Positions 29,935 to 40,821 are shown, counted from the stretch's first letter. The stretch: DNA of 64,000 bases from Chrysogorgia sp. JL179-B06 (GCA_035772405.1 JAYKKM010000168.1:1055001-1119000), one strand, 5' to 3'. Translations and numbers: made by a program. The notes: generated by a model not told the origin, from the sequence alone.

Positions 29935-30548
29935 GTTCCTCTCAGGTATATGTTGCTGTTCATTTCTGTGAAGTTACTCTTATTAAAAAATTAAAAATGC
30001 GCAAAATTGAAGCGTAAACTAAAATTAAAAAACATTAAATATTAAAATATATATTAAAAAACTAAAACGCGCAAATTGAAGACATGTTGTGTAGATTTAA
30101 ACTATAATTGGTAGAACAGGGATGACTCTGCAGGGCGTAGGGGGAGGCTGTAGCCCTCCCAAATAATTATCAAAAATAATTAAATATAACGACGTATTGT
30201 GGAAGGATTAATGAAATCATTGTTATGAAATTATAAAAATATAGGTACGCTTGGGCGTACATGTATTTACTGCGTAGTCGCTAATGTGAAGTATTTAATG
30301 GCAAAAACAATGACGTATTCACGTAGAAAGTCAATAAGACTACAGTATGTGCACATCAATTGACGTAATTTTCGTCCGTTTTTTGTGTTAACGCGCTGTG
30401 AAAATGATATATAACAAACAGACATCCCAATCTTTTCAACGCATTGTTTATGTTGTGAGCGCTGATGCCGCGTTCAAAGGGAACGCAGGCTCTGGGAACG
30501 AGAATGCCACTGATTTTTTATTGTTTTTGATTGCTTTGCGGTTTGACA
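29935..30548. other. Intergenic region between divergent GPCR and OB-fold gene
   Basis: AT-rich. A purine-rich GTAGGGGGAGGCTGTAGCC patch at about 30138-30156 may belong to a decayed repeat. The two genes diverge from here, so both promoters are expected in this stretch, but I see no clear core element. Confidence 0.35.
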
Positions 30549-31244
30549 ATGGCTTCGAGAGAAAAAAAAACAACGAAAAGTTCGAAGGTTACTTCAAAGA
30601 GAAAAGATGACAGTATTCCATCTGCTTCCACTTCGTCTTCGAGTTGTGAGACAAATCATCGCGTTTCCGAATTTCCTACTTCGAAGAAACGTTCAAACGA
30701 AACGAAGGGACGTGAGGAAATCATCGGCTACGTACATCAATTGTCCCCGTCAAAGAGAAACAAACGGAATACCATGAACTATTCGACAATGGTGTTACAA
30801 ACATCAACGAAACGAGCGCAAGAAGCGCTAATTTACTCCGAAGCAAAGCGACCGATGTTAGCAGATAGTGAGCGATCGCACACCCCGATAAAGATACAGA
30901 AATTTACGTACAGCTCCGACGGATCAAAGTTGATCGTAAATGATATGAGCAAGATCTCTATGCCTTTGCAAACAGAGTATTCTTTCCAATACGAAAAGGC
31001 ACTTGCGCCAGATTTTCGAATGGTTTCAGTAAAAGAGATAATGACAACGGCGATGGAAGGCGAGTACATTGGGGTTCGTGGGAAAATTGGATCTATCGAT
31101 AGCAGCACGGTAGTGTCATCCCGGCAGTTAAAAGTTGCCCGTGCATTGTTTACGGATGAAACAGGAACGATACGGTTGGATTTGTGGCAAGAGCATATCA
31201 ATTCTGTTTGCGCTGGTAAAGTGTATTCGATATTACACTGTTAA
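30549..31244 (+). CDS. OB-fold (RPA-like) nucleic-acid-binding protein, 3'-truncated
   Basis: 231 residues from MASREKK. The Met at 30549 (GACAATGGC context) is preferred over 30531. Residues 1-57 are Lys/Ser-rich and disordered. A first OB-like segment (about 58-130) runs IIGYVHQLSPSKRNKRN, STMVLQTSTK, HTPIKIQKF. A second (about 164-225) reads VKEIMTTAMEGEYIGVRGKI, VARALFTDETGTIRLDLW. The alternating strands and the F-x-D-E-T-G-x-I-R-L-x-L-W pattern are those of single-strand DNA-binding OB folds. Similar short, intronless, lineage-expanded proteins occur in cnidarian and other invertebrate genomes. The frame ends abruptly at GKVYSILHC, 52 bp before a BEL/Pao LTR, and the normal C terminus is missing. 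Function is inferred from the fold only. Confidence 0.6.
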   Translation: MASREKKTTKSSKVTSKRKDDSIPSASTSSSSCETNHRVSEFPTSKKRSNETKGREEIIGYVHQLSPSKRNKRNTMNYSTMVLQTSTKRAQEALIYSEAKRPMLADSERSHTPIKIQKFTYSSDGSKLIVNDMSKISMPLQTEYSFQYEKALAPDFRMVSVKEIMTTAMEGEYIGVRGKIGSIDSSTVVSSRQLKVARALFTDETGTIRLDLWQEHINSVCAGKVYSILHC

Positions 31245-31295
31245 AAATTTCAGTATTTTTACACTAAAACTTACTGTAATATTTAACAGTAAGTA

Positions 31296-31554
31296 TGTTG
31301 GAAACTGTCCGACAATAAGTTAATCGGGATATGGGGACTATGATATATTATATCACGCGACGCACAATTGCCGGAAGTCTGTTATCACTCCGGCGTATTG
31401 TAATAGTATACGGTGTTATAGTGAACTGTGTGAGTCTAGACGGAGAGAGAGTGAGTTAAATAAAGGATAGGTAAAAGGTTTTGCGTTGTGACATTCAGTG
31501 AACTATAAACGGTGAGATATTTTAGGAAGCGTGTTCTACCACGTTTTCGACACA
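31296..31554 (+). mobile_element. BEL/Pao-type 5' LTR
   Basis: Starts TGTTGGAAACTGTCC and ends ...TTTTCGACACA, about 259 bp. The next bases are a primer-binding-site-like TGGCACCTCCGACGGG (31556 on) and then, 45 bp later, gag. No matching 3' LTR is in the window. Confidence 0.65.
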
Positions 31555-31555
31555 G

Positions 31556-31575
31556 TGGCACCTCCGACGGGATCT
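31556..31575 (+). promoter_or_regulatory. Primer binding site of the LTR element
   Basis: TGGCACCTCCGACGGGATC starts with TGG, the complement of the tRNA 3' CCA, right after the LTR. The matching tRNA was not identified. Confidence 0.6.
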
Positions 31576-31599
31576 AAGGATCGTAAATAGCAACTCGCG

Positions 31600-32340
31600 A
31601 TGGAGAAACTATTGACAGAGCTTAACGCAAAACTTAAAACGCTTAATTTTCTAATCGGGAAAACCAATGAAACCCTGGAAAAGAACGACCGATTGGCCAC
31701 ACAACGCCAAATAACATCATTAGAAAACATGACCGAAGCAATTACAACGCTTAAAGAAACGATAGAGGAGAAGAAGTTCGCCAAAGGAGAAACAGAAGAG
31801 GTTGTAAGAGAATGGGCGAGCGAGACAGAATCAACTATCAACAAGGCAGATCAGTGTATCAAGGAGCTGACAAATCAAACCCAAATAATCGATCGCGATT
31901 TAAAACAGGCCACCGCATTTCAAGATCACAAACAGGCGATGGAACTTGAAGAAAATAAACTCCGTGTTCAACAAGAAGCCACCGAGAGAGCTCACGCTGA
32001 ACAATTGGAGTTCGAAAAAAAGCGGCTCGAACTACAACAACAACACGCACCATCGAAGCCAGACACGCAATCAGGCGGCAACAGTGGGGCTATAAGAATG
32101 CCAAAACTTGAAATTACCAAGTTCAATGGGACATCCCAAGACTGGCTGCGGTTCTGGGGACAATTCGAAACACAAATTCACAAGTCAACAGCACCCGCGC
32201 TCACGAAGTTTTCGTACCTGAAAGAATTGGTCAATACGAAAGTGCGCAATTTAATCGATGGACTTCCGTTCACCGAAGAAGGTTATGACAAGGCAAAGGA
32301 TTTACTCATTAAGTTTGTGACTGAAACAGGCATCCCATAA
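31600..32340 (+). CDS. BEL/Pao gag, 3'-truncated
   Basis: Residues 1-150 form a Lys/Glu/Gln-rich, coiled-coil-like part (LEFEKKRLELQQQ). From about 167 comes the region typical of BEL/Pao gag: MPKLEITKFNG, DWLRFWGQFE, LTKFSYLKELV, LIDGLPFTEEGYDKAKDLL. The frame then leaves homology and stops after TETGIP, where unrelated DNA joins. Protease, RT, RNase H and integrase are all missing. The 246-residue product could not form an autonomous element. Confidence 0.8.
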   Translation: MEKLLTELNAKLKTLNFLIGKTNETLEKNDRLATQRQITSLENMTEAITTLKETIEEKKFAKGETEEVVREWASETESTINKADQCIKELTNQTQIIDRDLKQATAFQDHKQAMELEENKLRVQQEATERAHAEQLEFEKKRLELQQQHAPSKPDTQSGGNSGAIRMPKLEITKFNGTSQDWLRFWGQFETQIHKSTAPALTKFSYLKELVNTKVRNLIDGLPFTEEGYDKAKDLLIKFVTETGIP

Positions 32341-34211
32341 AATGGCCGCCAAGAAGAAAACAAGCGCGCAAAGCACTACCCTGACACTCGCTCTTTAAGG
32401 TGGTTTCCAATTGTTTCGTAAAAAGTGGGAAAAATACAAATTTCAAAAAATACCCATGCATATTTCGTAAAAGAACAAAACTAAGGCGGCTATACATAGA
32501 ATAACTTTGGATGTATAGAATATTGTTAATAGATAATGTTCCATCTGTTGTAATGACAACAGTGACATTTCAAAATCGCCGAAAATTAACATTTGATCCA
32601 ATTTATTTTCCAAACGAGTATATTGAAACATCTCTTTTAATGTAAGTAATCAATAGTGAAATTTTAAAAATTGCGTTAATGCTGAATTTTTTACGCAAGA
32701 AAAACCATATTTTTTTAATTTAAAAATGTTGACAATTCAATGCGAAAAGTTCAGGGGTCACCGTACTCGTTTGGAAAATAAATTGGATTAAATTTTAACT
32801 TTTTACAAAATAGAAGGGTCCACCTTATAATTGGAAATACTACTTCACAATAAGATAAATTTACGACTGTACGAATGATAACTGAAAAGTGTGCTAAATT
32901 TATAATATTTATGACAAAATCGTGTCTGGCATGCATAGCAAAAAAACACCTGAAGATCACGAAAATACAATTGGAAAAATGATTACTTGTTTGCAATCAA
33001 CAATTCAATCTCACTCTAGCTTCTTGCCCAATCAGAATGGGTAATTTTGTCATGCATATTATAAGAATAGTGATGAAGTAATGAACAACAAGATCAAATT
33101 CCACAGACTTTGGACAAACCATCAACAAATTTGGAAAACAGATACTATAGCAATTTGTCGATTTCTTATAAAGTACAATATTTACCAATATTTATACAAA
33201 TAGATTGTTCCAATGTCTTGTAGAACAGCTAGATTAATATATCTTTTAGCTAGGTAAATATATCTTTTATAAATATACACACTTTTATAAATATACACTA
33301 GCCTGCGCTGGAGATTTGACGTCTGCGGCGCAAGTTAGTGTATACAAGCAAACGCTTAGAGTTCCAAAACGCCTTATCCTAAATTTATTTGTTTGGATCT
33401 CGTAAAAAAGCTTCAATTTGAACACCATGTGGAAATTTTATCTGAAACTCATAGGGCATGGCTTCACGTAAATAACGTCGAGTTGCCCGCGAATTGTATG
33501 GTTAGTGCTCCTTATAAATACGTAACACTGGCGATCTCTGTTCCAGGCCGATATGTTTACCAAATTATGCAATCTGCAGAATTTTATTTTTCGGTATTAT
33601 TAGAAAAAGTATTAAGAAAAGTATTAGAAAAGGTCATGTATGAGAAAAACATGTTTCTTGATAGATTTTTGTAATCGGTTTAAAGAGCTAAAGGCACTTT
33701 AATAAGTATTTGGTATTTAATAAAGTGTATAAATACCGAATGCTACTTGATATATAAGCATTAAGTATTTACTGCTTTAACGTTTACACGGAAATAATCA
33801 ATATATTTCCTCATTCAAAAAAGCGTGCGTTTTTTGGCTTTTTGTGCATGAAAAAATGACGTACAAATTACGTAAATATTTGGCGAATATAAAGACAATG
33901 TGAAATGTCTCTAGAAAGTAATAATGTAGTTTCCACCATGTTCTCATTTTTAGAATTACTGGTAATCTGTTCTGTGTATGCAATATATTTTATTTGGATA
34001 GAGGTTTTAATTGTTTATCAGCCTCTTTGTCCTCTTATAAATTTTAAAAAGACGTCATTTAATCACTAATACTCGCAGATCTAAAAACTAAAGTCTTCAT
34101 GACAGGCTCTGTTATACAAGGTAATCTTTTTACGACGTTTCAAGTTCTGCACGAGAACCAGGCTTTACAACACCTTTTCGCGATTATCTGATTCATTTAC
34201 TTTTATTGTAC
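32341..34211. other. Non-coding DNA with an inverted repeat
   Basis: An inverted pair at about 32588-32626 and 32762-32800 shares ATCCAATTTATTTTCCAAAC and its complement, so a foldback element probably lies here (perhaps 32380-33000). The plus frame at 33393-33674 (93 codons) has no family I can name. The rest is AT-rich with nothing recognisable. Confidence 0.45.
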
Positions 34212-34337
34212 TTAGGCCTAGTTCAAACGTCGCTCTTTTCATGCGCCGGACCTAATGTAAATGAGAAAAATCCTTTGTTCGAGCTCATTTGCATTAGGTT
34301 TGGCGCATAAAAAGAGCGACGCTTGAACTAGGCCTTA
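34212..34337. mobile_element. 120-bp MITE, PIF/Harbinger-like
   Basis: The element runs 34215-34334 with inverted ends GGCCTAGTTCAAACGTCGCT and its near complement. The arms are about 45 bp each around a short centre, and a 3-bp TTA duplication lies on both sides. A TTA/TWA duplication with GG..CC ends is the PIF/Harbinger pattern. Confidence 0.7.
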
Positions 34338-34718
34338 CTTTTAAAATAAAGGAAGGTATAGATTACTTGATCAATTTCTCACCTTGTTCCAAAAATATTT
34401 TTGTTTAAAAAAAGTATTGCAAAAGATACTTTATGACGTCATATACTCAACTAATTCCACAAGGGCGGAATATCTACGGGGAAATAATACTGAGATTGTA
34501 TTGAAAAACGAATGATATATTGCAATGCGTAATGTGCATAGTCATTACTTGATAAATTTCTCATTTGGGGAAGTTTATTTGGTCTGTGTTGAGTACATGA
34601 CGTTATAAGGCATGCAAATGATTGCATGTTACAAAAATCTTAATATCTCTGGAATATGATGAGATATTGATTCAGCACGAACGATATTGTATTCAAAATA
34701 AAATAAAATATTTTTCTC

Positions 34719-35103
34719 AGGGAAGCCTCGCATATCGATTTGGCCCACGAGAAACGTCATATGTACGTTTTCGCAATGTTTACATCTGAGAGACTTCACA
34801 TAGCGCACGCGCAGAACGGCCGTGACCGCCTTTTATATTAAGATAGACTATCACTGATCTCCAAAAACTAATTTTGAAATTGTGGTCATTACCAAAGCTG
34901 TTTTAATGGAACTTACTGGAAGACCTTTCATATAAAATAGTAGAAAGTACTCTTTGAAGACGTTAGGCTTTAACGGTAGTTTTTTCAGTGTTTATGTACC
35001 CAATAAAATTTCGATAACTATGTGTTACTAAGGGGAGGGGGGTCTCCAGAGAAACGTCCATATGATGTTTCTCGTGCGCCAAATCGATATGCGAGGCTTC
35101 CCT
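34719..35103. mobile_element. 385-bp inverted-repeat DNA element
   Basis: Ends AGGGAAGCCTCGCATATCG and its complement. About 45 bp pair at each end, through ATCGATTTGG and GAGAAACGTC blocks. The middle is AT-rich and has no coding sequence. No target duplication is evident. Confidence 0.75.
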
Positions 35104-35124
35104 TACTGCTTTTAACAAACCCAG

Positions 35125-35358
35125 TTATTTGTTCTTTTTCATTTTTCGTCCTATATTCCGCGCGTAGTCTTCCACCATTTTCCAAGTTCGGTCCTTCATT
35201 AACACTTTATTATTTTTTAAATATTCCTCACTCCTTTTTTTAGCAGTTTTCCACCTCGTAAATTTTTTGAGAATGCTTCCTTAACAGCTCTCTTCTCTGC
35301 AGTTGTCCATGTTTTGGAGTTTGATGTGCGGCGTTTCTTCTTTATTTCTTCAGAAAAA
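35125..35358 (-). pseudogene. Myb/SANT-like domain fragment
   Basis: Minus strand: EEIKKKRRTSNSKTWTTAEK, then AVKEAFSKNLRGGK. After a one-base frameshift near 35232 it continues KKRSEEYLKNNKVLMKDRTW, then KMVEDYARNIGRKMKKNK and a stop. The W-x-x-x-E pattern, the basic stretch and the R-x-W near the end resemble the Myb/SANT-like C-terminal domain of several invertebrate transposon-associated proteins. Only this last piece is present, directly beside the inverted-repeat element at 34719-35103. Confidence 0.5.
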
Positions 35359-35455
35359 AACACGTTGATAGTTAAATGATGTTATGATACTTTAATCTAG
35401 CTATGGTCCGACTCGGAATCAATGTTTCGGCGCTCTGACCATTGAGCAATTAATT

Positions 35456-35597
35456 GAGACACGGTCAGAACAGTCAGTGATTTTCTCCATATACATATTA
35501 AATTTAATATAACGAAAATGGAATTTTTTAAAACGTCACAGCCGCTTTACTTTAATACGTATATGGAGAAAATCACTGACTATTCTGACCGTGTCTC
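35456..35597. repeat. 39-bp-arm inverted repeat with tRNA-like flank
   Basis: GAGACACGGTCAGAACAGTC opens the left arm; the complement ends GACCGTGTCTC at 35597. The flanks carry GCTCTGACCATTGAGC and TTAGCTCGAAGGTCAGA, both like a tRNA D-arm/A-box. The hairpin may therefore be two inverted tRNA-derived SINE ends. Confidence 0.7.
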
Positions 35598-37743
35598 ATT
35601 AGCTCGAAGGTCAGAAAATATTTCTTCCCAGAATCAGAAATTGAGGACAACAAACCTGGTGGTCCAAACGTTACATTGTTTTGCAAATGTGCGGTCGATG
35701 TTGAGGCACCACAATTGATATTCAAATGGTCGGCAGATTTTGAAGCACCTTCACATGGAGTATCTATGTGTTTAATTTAAAATGTATTAAATATCGAAAG
35801 AAGTTAGCAGGTTTTTCGCTCGAACTATTTGTAAATATTCGTATGTACACTAATATGTTTCCATAGGATTCAATCACGTGGGTAGTATTTATTTGGGAAA
35901 GGCAACCTGCCCCATGATGATGCTATATATGCATTTCCCTAGCACCAATAGCTGGTGAAACTCGGGACGTATCTAGACTGCAGCAACTGCAGCGAATGCT
36001 GCAATAAGATTTTCGAGGGGAAAATAAAATAAATTAAAATTCCAACCACAAGGCAATAATAACAAGGTAATAATACTTCTCAATGAGTTAGCTTTCAAAA
36101 TTGAATGTCATGACTGATACGTATGCGCAATTAACCATTACTATAAGCGTGCAATTAACCATTGCTATAAGCGTCAAAAAATGACGTACGCTGATTGGCT
36201 GGCTATCTGATGATAGTATAATTTTAGAGGTGAATATAACAATTCAAGTGTTTTGATTGGTTTAAAATTTCTTCATAAATCGTTATATTCACCGCACCAG
36301 GCAGTGAATATAACATTTACTAAAAATTGTTGTTCGAAAAGACATTTTCAAATGTTCGGTCAACGTGGTTCGTACGCTAATCCGTTCCAGTCTCCTTCGC
36401 CGTTGTCATTTTGATGTATGGTTTTTACTCTATCTATTGTTTTTCTTGTTGTTTTTTCAAAATGGCGACTGTATTTTAGAAGTTAAAAATATCGTTAAAA
36501 TCTTCACGAACAGATGTATACAAGTATTTACACTGAGATAGAACTTACAGAGATTTTAACAGGTAAAAAGAGTTGAGTTTTTTCAAGTTAAACTGTTTGT
36601 TTATAAACTATTTCACAAGTTTTGATCGTAGGCAATGTGCATTACGTGCTCTTAAGGCATGAAGATTAAGCAATCAGTTCATTAGATATTAAGATATTTA
36701 AACATGTGCATTAAATTTCTTGAATATTCACTATGAAATTATACTATAACAATTATTCACCTCTGTCTTGGTGAATATTAGCGAATATTTACCTCGGCTT
36801 CGCCTCGGTAAATATCCTCTAATATTCACCTCGACATCGGTGAATAACTGAATTGTCATTTAGTATCAACCAACTAGTGGTCTATTACAAATTCAGCATT
36901 CTGATTGGCTGAACTACTAGTGGTCTATTGGTGATAGACATTAGTAGCGTTATCCAATCACAAACCTTCTTATGCTGGAAAATCCCTATACTGACCAATC
37001 AGAAGCCACGACATATTCCAGCTAAACGACCAAACCTGGAATCTAGTCCAAACATGGCGCCCGCTAAAATTTATATACGAGTGATGAAATCATGAAAACA
37101 TTGGACCGAAAGTAATGGAAAATTGTTCAGTTTGACATTTTCGAATAAGAAAACGAATTCGCTTATGCCTATGGAGTATATATATACCAAATGTGAAGCA
37201 AAGTAATTACAATCTCGTTTTTTGTGAGCGATTGTTTATCTTCTAGAGAGATTTCTAGGAGATTTCTACAAACAAAAAGGTAAAACTATCTGAAAATTTG
37301 GAACAATGTTAGAAACAATTAGACAACATAAAACAATTAGACAACTCGTTCATAAAACAATTAGACAACAATTAGACAACTATTATTAAATATATGCGTT
37401 CTACATCAAATATATGCGTTCTAAATTTAAATAAAACTCTTCTGTATTCACAAAAAAAGCAGTCTGCAGTCGTACAAAATAAGTATTATAATCGTATTGT
37501 AAAAAGCCTGACAACTACATTGTAAAAATGCCTTCTAATTATGATCCTTTGCGAACATATATTTGATATAGAACAACTATTTACGAAACATTGAGTTTTG
37601 TCCACTTTGGCGCCCATACTTCTGGTAATATTTAATTTTTTAGCGATCAGCGGTAATTAGTGTCAGCCTCGTTGCATGATGTACGCGTACGCTGCATGAA
37701 ATTCTAATTTATTTTCTCTGGCCGAAATAAAAGAACAATTTTA
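35598..37743. other. Repeat-rich non-coding DNA
   Basis: 36200-36870 holds scattered mirrored GAGGTGAATA / TATTCACCTC motifs, including CGGCTTCGCCTCGGTAAATA at about 36793, as in inverted-repeat elements. 36877-36965 has two copies of ACTAGTGGTCTATT and a TTCTGATTGGCTGA motif that resembles ATTCTGATTGGTCGAG near 93. There is no coding signal. Confidence 0.4.
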
Positions 37744-37845
37744 ATCCCCTCGCCCGGCGCGAAGCGCCGGCCGAAGGCCGAAGGCCTGAGGGCGAGGGTG
37801 ATAATATCGACCGGCGTTTAGTCCCTCATCACGGATTCCAGGCGT
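37744..37845. repeat. GC-rich hairpin and dispersed repeat block
   Basis: CCCTCGCCC and GGGCGAGGG enclose nested palindromes (GGCGCGAAGCGCC, GGCCGAAGGCC). The following GATAATATCGACCGGCGTTT block recurs, inverted, at 18085-18133. It stands out sharply from AT-rich surroundings. Confidence 0.75.
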
Positions 37846-38828
37846 AATGTAAAGTCACTTTCAGTTTCCTTGTATATATATATTCAGGATCAACGTCGTC
37901 AATCATGCGCGGCATTGGAAAATTTGGCCCTGGCAACTAGATATGGTAAATACTAAATATCTGCATTTGAATTAAAAGAAAAGTACGTGTTTTGTCGGGT
38001 TATACGGTGAATGAAGATTTGTGTTCAAAAAGATTGTGAAAAGGCAGTAAAAATGCAATATATCGTCGTCGGAAGATGTCAAGTTCGTAAATCAAGTTTT
38101 ATACTTTTATACGTGGCGTCAAACTAAAGGTAAACCCGTTTTCGTTTTTTTAAACCTGTTAATCAGTTACAAAGATCGTTTTGCAAACATGTTCGAGTAT
38201 GTTATTCAGGCTTTTATTTGATGTATAGCATGATTTTCTAGAGTTAGTAGTTCAAAAGATAATGGTCGTCTGAATATCTAAAATATTTACTCGGAGTTTG
38301 TCAAATCCAATCCAAGCGTCGTCGCTTTTTTCAAGCTGTTAGCTAACAGTTACAAAAATATTTTTGTAGGTATTTGAGAGGCTGTTAATCAAGCTTTCAT
38401 TAGATATGTAGAATGAGTTCTTAGAGTTAGTACTTCAAAATATATTGTGGTCGGAACATTTCAGTTTTGGCATGTCGTCATGGCAACCGAAATTTAAAAT
38501 TATTATAACATCAACCTAAGTCAGTTTTAGGATTAGGATTTGCGTTAGGATTAGGATTAGGATTAGCGATTATTTGAATTTCGGTTTGTTCATATATCGA
38601 GAAAGCGCCAATCAGACATCACAAAATCACTCTTTCAAGGGCTTTCGCTCGAAATTGAATAGTCCTTACACACGATATACCAATAAATTATGTGCTTTAA
38701 TTTAAATTATCCATCACCATTGTTTCACTCGGTCACTTTGCAACCTCATCCACAATGGAATAATTGCAATACTTGATAATTAGCCTATATAGTGAGTACC
38801 AGTACTGGTGGTACCCATGTAAAAAAAT
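37846..38828. other. Non-coding DNA
   Basis: No gene seen. A GGATTAG-like interstitial tract lies at 38528-38570. A decayed PLE terminal motif, AGGGCTTTCGCTCGAAAT, lies at 38637-38654. Confidence 0.4.
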
Positions 38829-39176
38829 ACCCGGGATCCCGGGCGGGATACCTGGGATCCCGGGTGGGATACTCGGGATCCCGGGTGGGATACTCGGGAT
38901 CCCGGGTGGGAGACCCGGGATCCCGGGTGGGAGACCCGGGATCCCGGGTGGGATACTCGGGATCCCGGGTGGGATACTCGGGATCCCGGGTGGGATACTT
39001 GGGATCCCGGGTGGGAGACCCGGGATCCCAGGTGGGAGACCTGGGATCCCAGGTGGGAGACCCGGGATCCCAGGTGGGAGACCCGGGATCCAAGGTGGGA
39101 GACCCGGGATCCCAGGTGGGAGACCCGGGATCCCAGGTGGGAGACCCGGGATCCAAGGTGGGAGACCCGGGATCCC
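38829..39176 (+). repeat. 21-bp minisatellite rich in palindromes
   Basis: About 16-17 units of a 21-bp repeat. Each contains GGGATCCCGGG, which carries both GGATCC and CCCGGG palindromes in early units, followed by TGGGATACTC or TGGGAGACCC. Early units carry the ATACTC ending, later ones AGACCC, and the last ones GGATCCCAGG or GGATCCAAGG, so variants are ordered along the array. All frames are open but encode only the repeat (IPGG-RPG-like), so they are artefacts. Confidence 0.95.
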
Positions 39177-40237
39177 AAAATCTGTTTTAAATACACTGTA
39201 AACTATTAAAATGAAATAAAAAATAACTTACATGAAGAGTAGCTGTTGTCTTTGTTGCTTTTTGGTACCAATTTCAAATAATTTTGATAAATTTATGCGA
39301 GTTTCAAAACCCTATATACATATTTAATTAACAATATTACTTTCAATAGTCCATGATACTGCCACTTGGTGGTTCGAGGAACCGGTATGCGAAAATCGCG
39401 CATCCACGTTTTGTATCTCCCTCATATCTCCCTCTCTTTCGTGATGTTGCTCGCTCGAACGAAAGCTGATATGGCCTCATTTGCCACAATGACATCCGGA
39501 CTGGCAGGAAATAGATTATGGCGCAACCAATCAAAACAGAGTTGACAACTTGTCTTGTCTTGTCTTGTCTTGTTTTATCTTGTCTTGTCTTGTCTTGTAT
39601 TGTATTGTCTTGTCTTGTCTTGTCTTGTCTTGACAAGTTGTCTTGTCTTGACTTCTCTTGACAAGTTGTCTTGTCTTGTCTTGTCTTGACTTGTCTTGAC
39701 AACTTGTCTTGTCTTGTCTTGTTTTGTTTTGTCTTGTCTTGTTTTGTTTTGTCTTGTCTTGTCCAAGGTGGGAGACTCGGGATCCCAGGTGGGAGACCCG
39801 GGATCCCAGGTGGGAGACCCGGGATCCCAGGTGGGAGACCCGGGATCCAAGGTGGGAGACCCGGGATCCCAAAATCTGTTTTAAATACACTGTAAACTAT
39901 TAAAATGAAATAAAAAATAACTTACATGAAGAGTAGCTGTTGACTTTGTTGCTTTTTGGTACCAATTTCAAATAATTTTGATAAATTTATGCGAGTTTCA
40001 AAACCCTATATACATATTTAATTAACAATATTACTTTGAATAGTCCATGATACTGCCACTTGGTGGTTCGAGGAACCGGTATGCGAAAATCGCGCATCCA
40101 CGTTTTGTATCTCCCTCATATCTCCCTCTCTTTCGTGATGTTGCTCGCTCGAACGAAAGCTGATATGGCCTCATTTGCCACAATGACATCCGGACTGGCA
40201 GGAAATAGATTATGGCGCAACCAATCAAAACAGAGTT
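39071..40237 (+). repeat. 694-bp tandem segment duplication around a small TTGTC array
   Basis: 39071-39543 (minisatellite end plus about 367 bp of unique DNA ending CAAAACAGAGTT) is repeated at 39765-40237 with very few changes. 39544-39764 between them is a short TTGTC array. The second copy is not followed by TTGTC but by CTGAGTCAGGTGTGG, so the array lies only at the internal junction. Confidence 0.92.
39544..39764. repeat. Small TTGTC pentamer array
   Basis: About 220 bp of TTGTC with TTGACAAG inserts and TTGTA/TTTTG variants, in the same orientation as the large satellite that starts 2.8 kb downstream. Confidence 0.97.
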
Positions 40238-40370
40238 CTGAGTCAGGTGTGGTATTTAATGTTCTGTGATTGGTTAACACTCAACACTTGATACGTTGAC
40301 CATGCTGAAAAGCCCCATGGGGACGTGAAATAAAGTATGTATGTATATAGTATGTATGTATGCTTTCAAG
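40220..40370 (+). other. CCAAT-like motifs, then a LINE-like tail with (TATG)n
   Basis: CCAATCA at 40221 and TGATTGGTT at 40268 are inverted CCAAT boxes that could serve the candidate gene at 40449. AAAGCCCCATGGGGACG and (TATG)n at 40300-40370 look like the 3' end of a LINE or an L2-type repeat. Both readings are tentative. Confidence 0.3.
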
Positions 40371-40448
40371 CATCGCGCTATTATTCAAAACTGAAAACTG
40401 CGATCTGCACGTATATCTTTACCGAACGAAAGAAGATTATTTGTGATA

Positions 40449-40756
40449 ATGGAACCTTCTAACAAAGGGAGAACTATTAGAAAACTGAAAGGTAAGGTTC
40501 AAAAGAAAGTGATTTTAAAATCCGCCAAGGCAATAGTGTGTTTTGCTAGTCCTTTATTTGTAATTTGCGTTGCTTTGTAGAGCCAAAGGATTTATATTTT
40601 ATTGATTTTCTTCCCGAAAGATTACTCCGCCGTTACAGTTTCAAGAAACAAGGTTTTAGGAACTACTCAACAACTAAGTGGTTTGATTTGAAAGAAAATA
40701 CCTGGAAGCACGTCGATATTGGCGAGCCAGAACCATGGAAATGTCTAATAAAACCG
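40449..40756 (+). CDS. Candidate two-exon gene start, unknown protein
   Basis: Exon 1 at 40449-40491 opens MEPSNKGRTIRKLK and ends at a good donor (GGTAAGG). An 89-bp intron ends TTGCTTTGTAG. Exon 2 at 40581-40756 continues in phase: EPKDLYFIDFLPERLLRRYS, then KKQGFRNYSTTKWFDLKENT, then WKHVDIGEPEPWKCLIKP, and meets a second donor GTGAGC. The junction codon (G|AG) reads Glu. I do not know the family. No stop or clear third exon is assigned. One possible acceptor (CATTTATAG at 40825-40833) lies in the end of an inverted-repeat element. Confidence 0.35.
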
Positions 40757-40821
40757 GTGAGCCAAACACTTTATGTGTCTATACAGTTTGTTGTAATGAA
40801 GATTATATATTAGTGTATATT

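Noticed and set aside
33393..33674. 93-codon frame as a gene
   Set aside because: No family recognised and the flanks are repetitive; kept only as a note in the regional entry.
38628..38660. Another hammerhead ribozyme
   Set aside because: Only the AGGGCTTTCGCTCGAAA half is left; the CTGANGA core is absent.
38764..39201. Collagen-like IPGG/RPG frame
   Set aside because: A 21-bp minisatellite open in several frames on both strands; no signal peptide, flanking exon or codon pattern of a real collagen.
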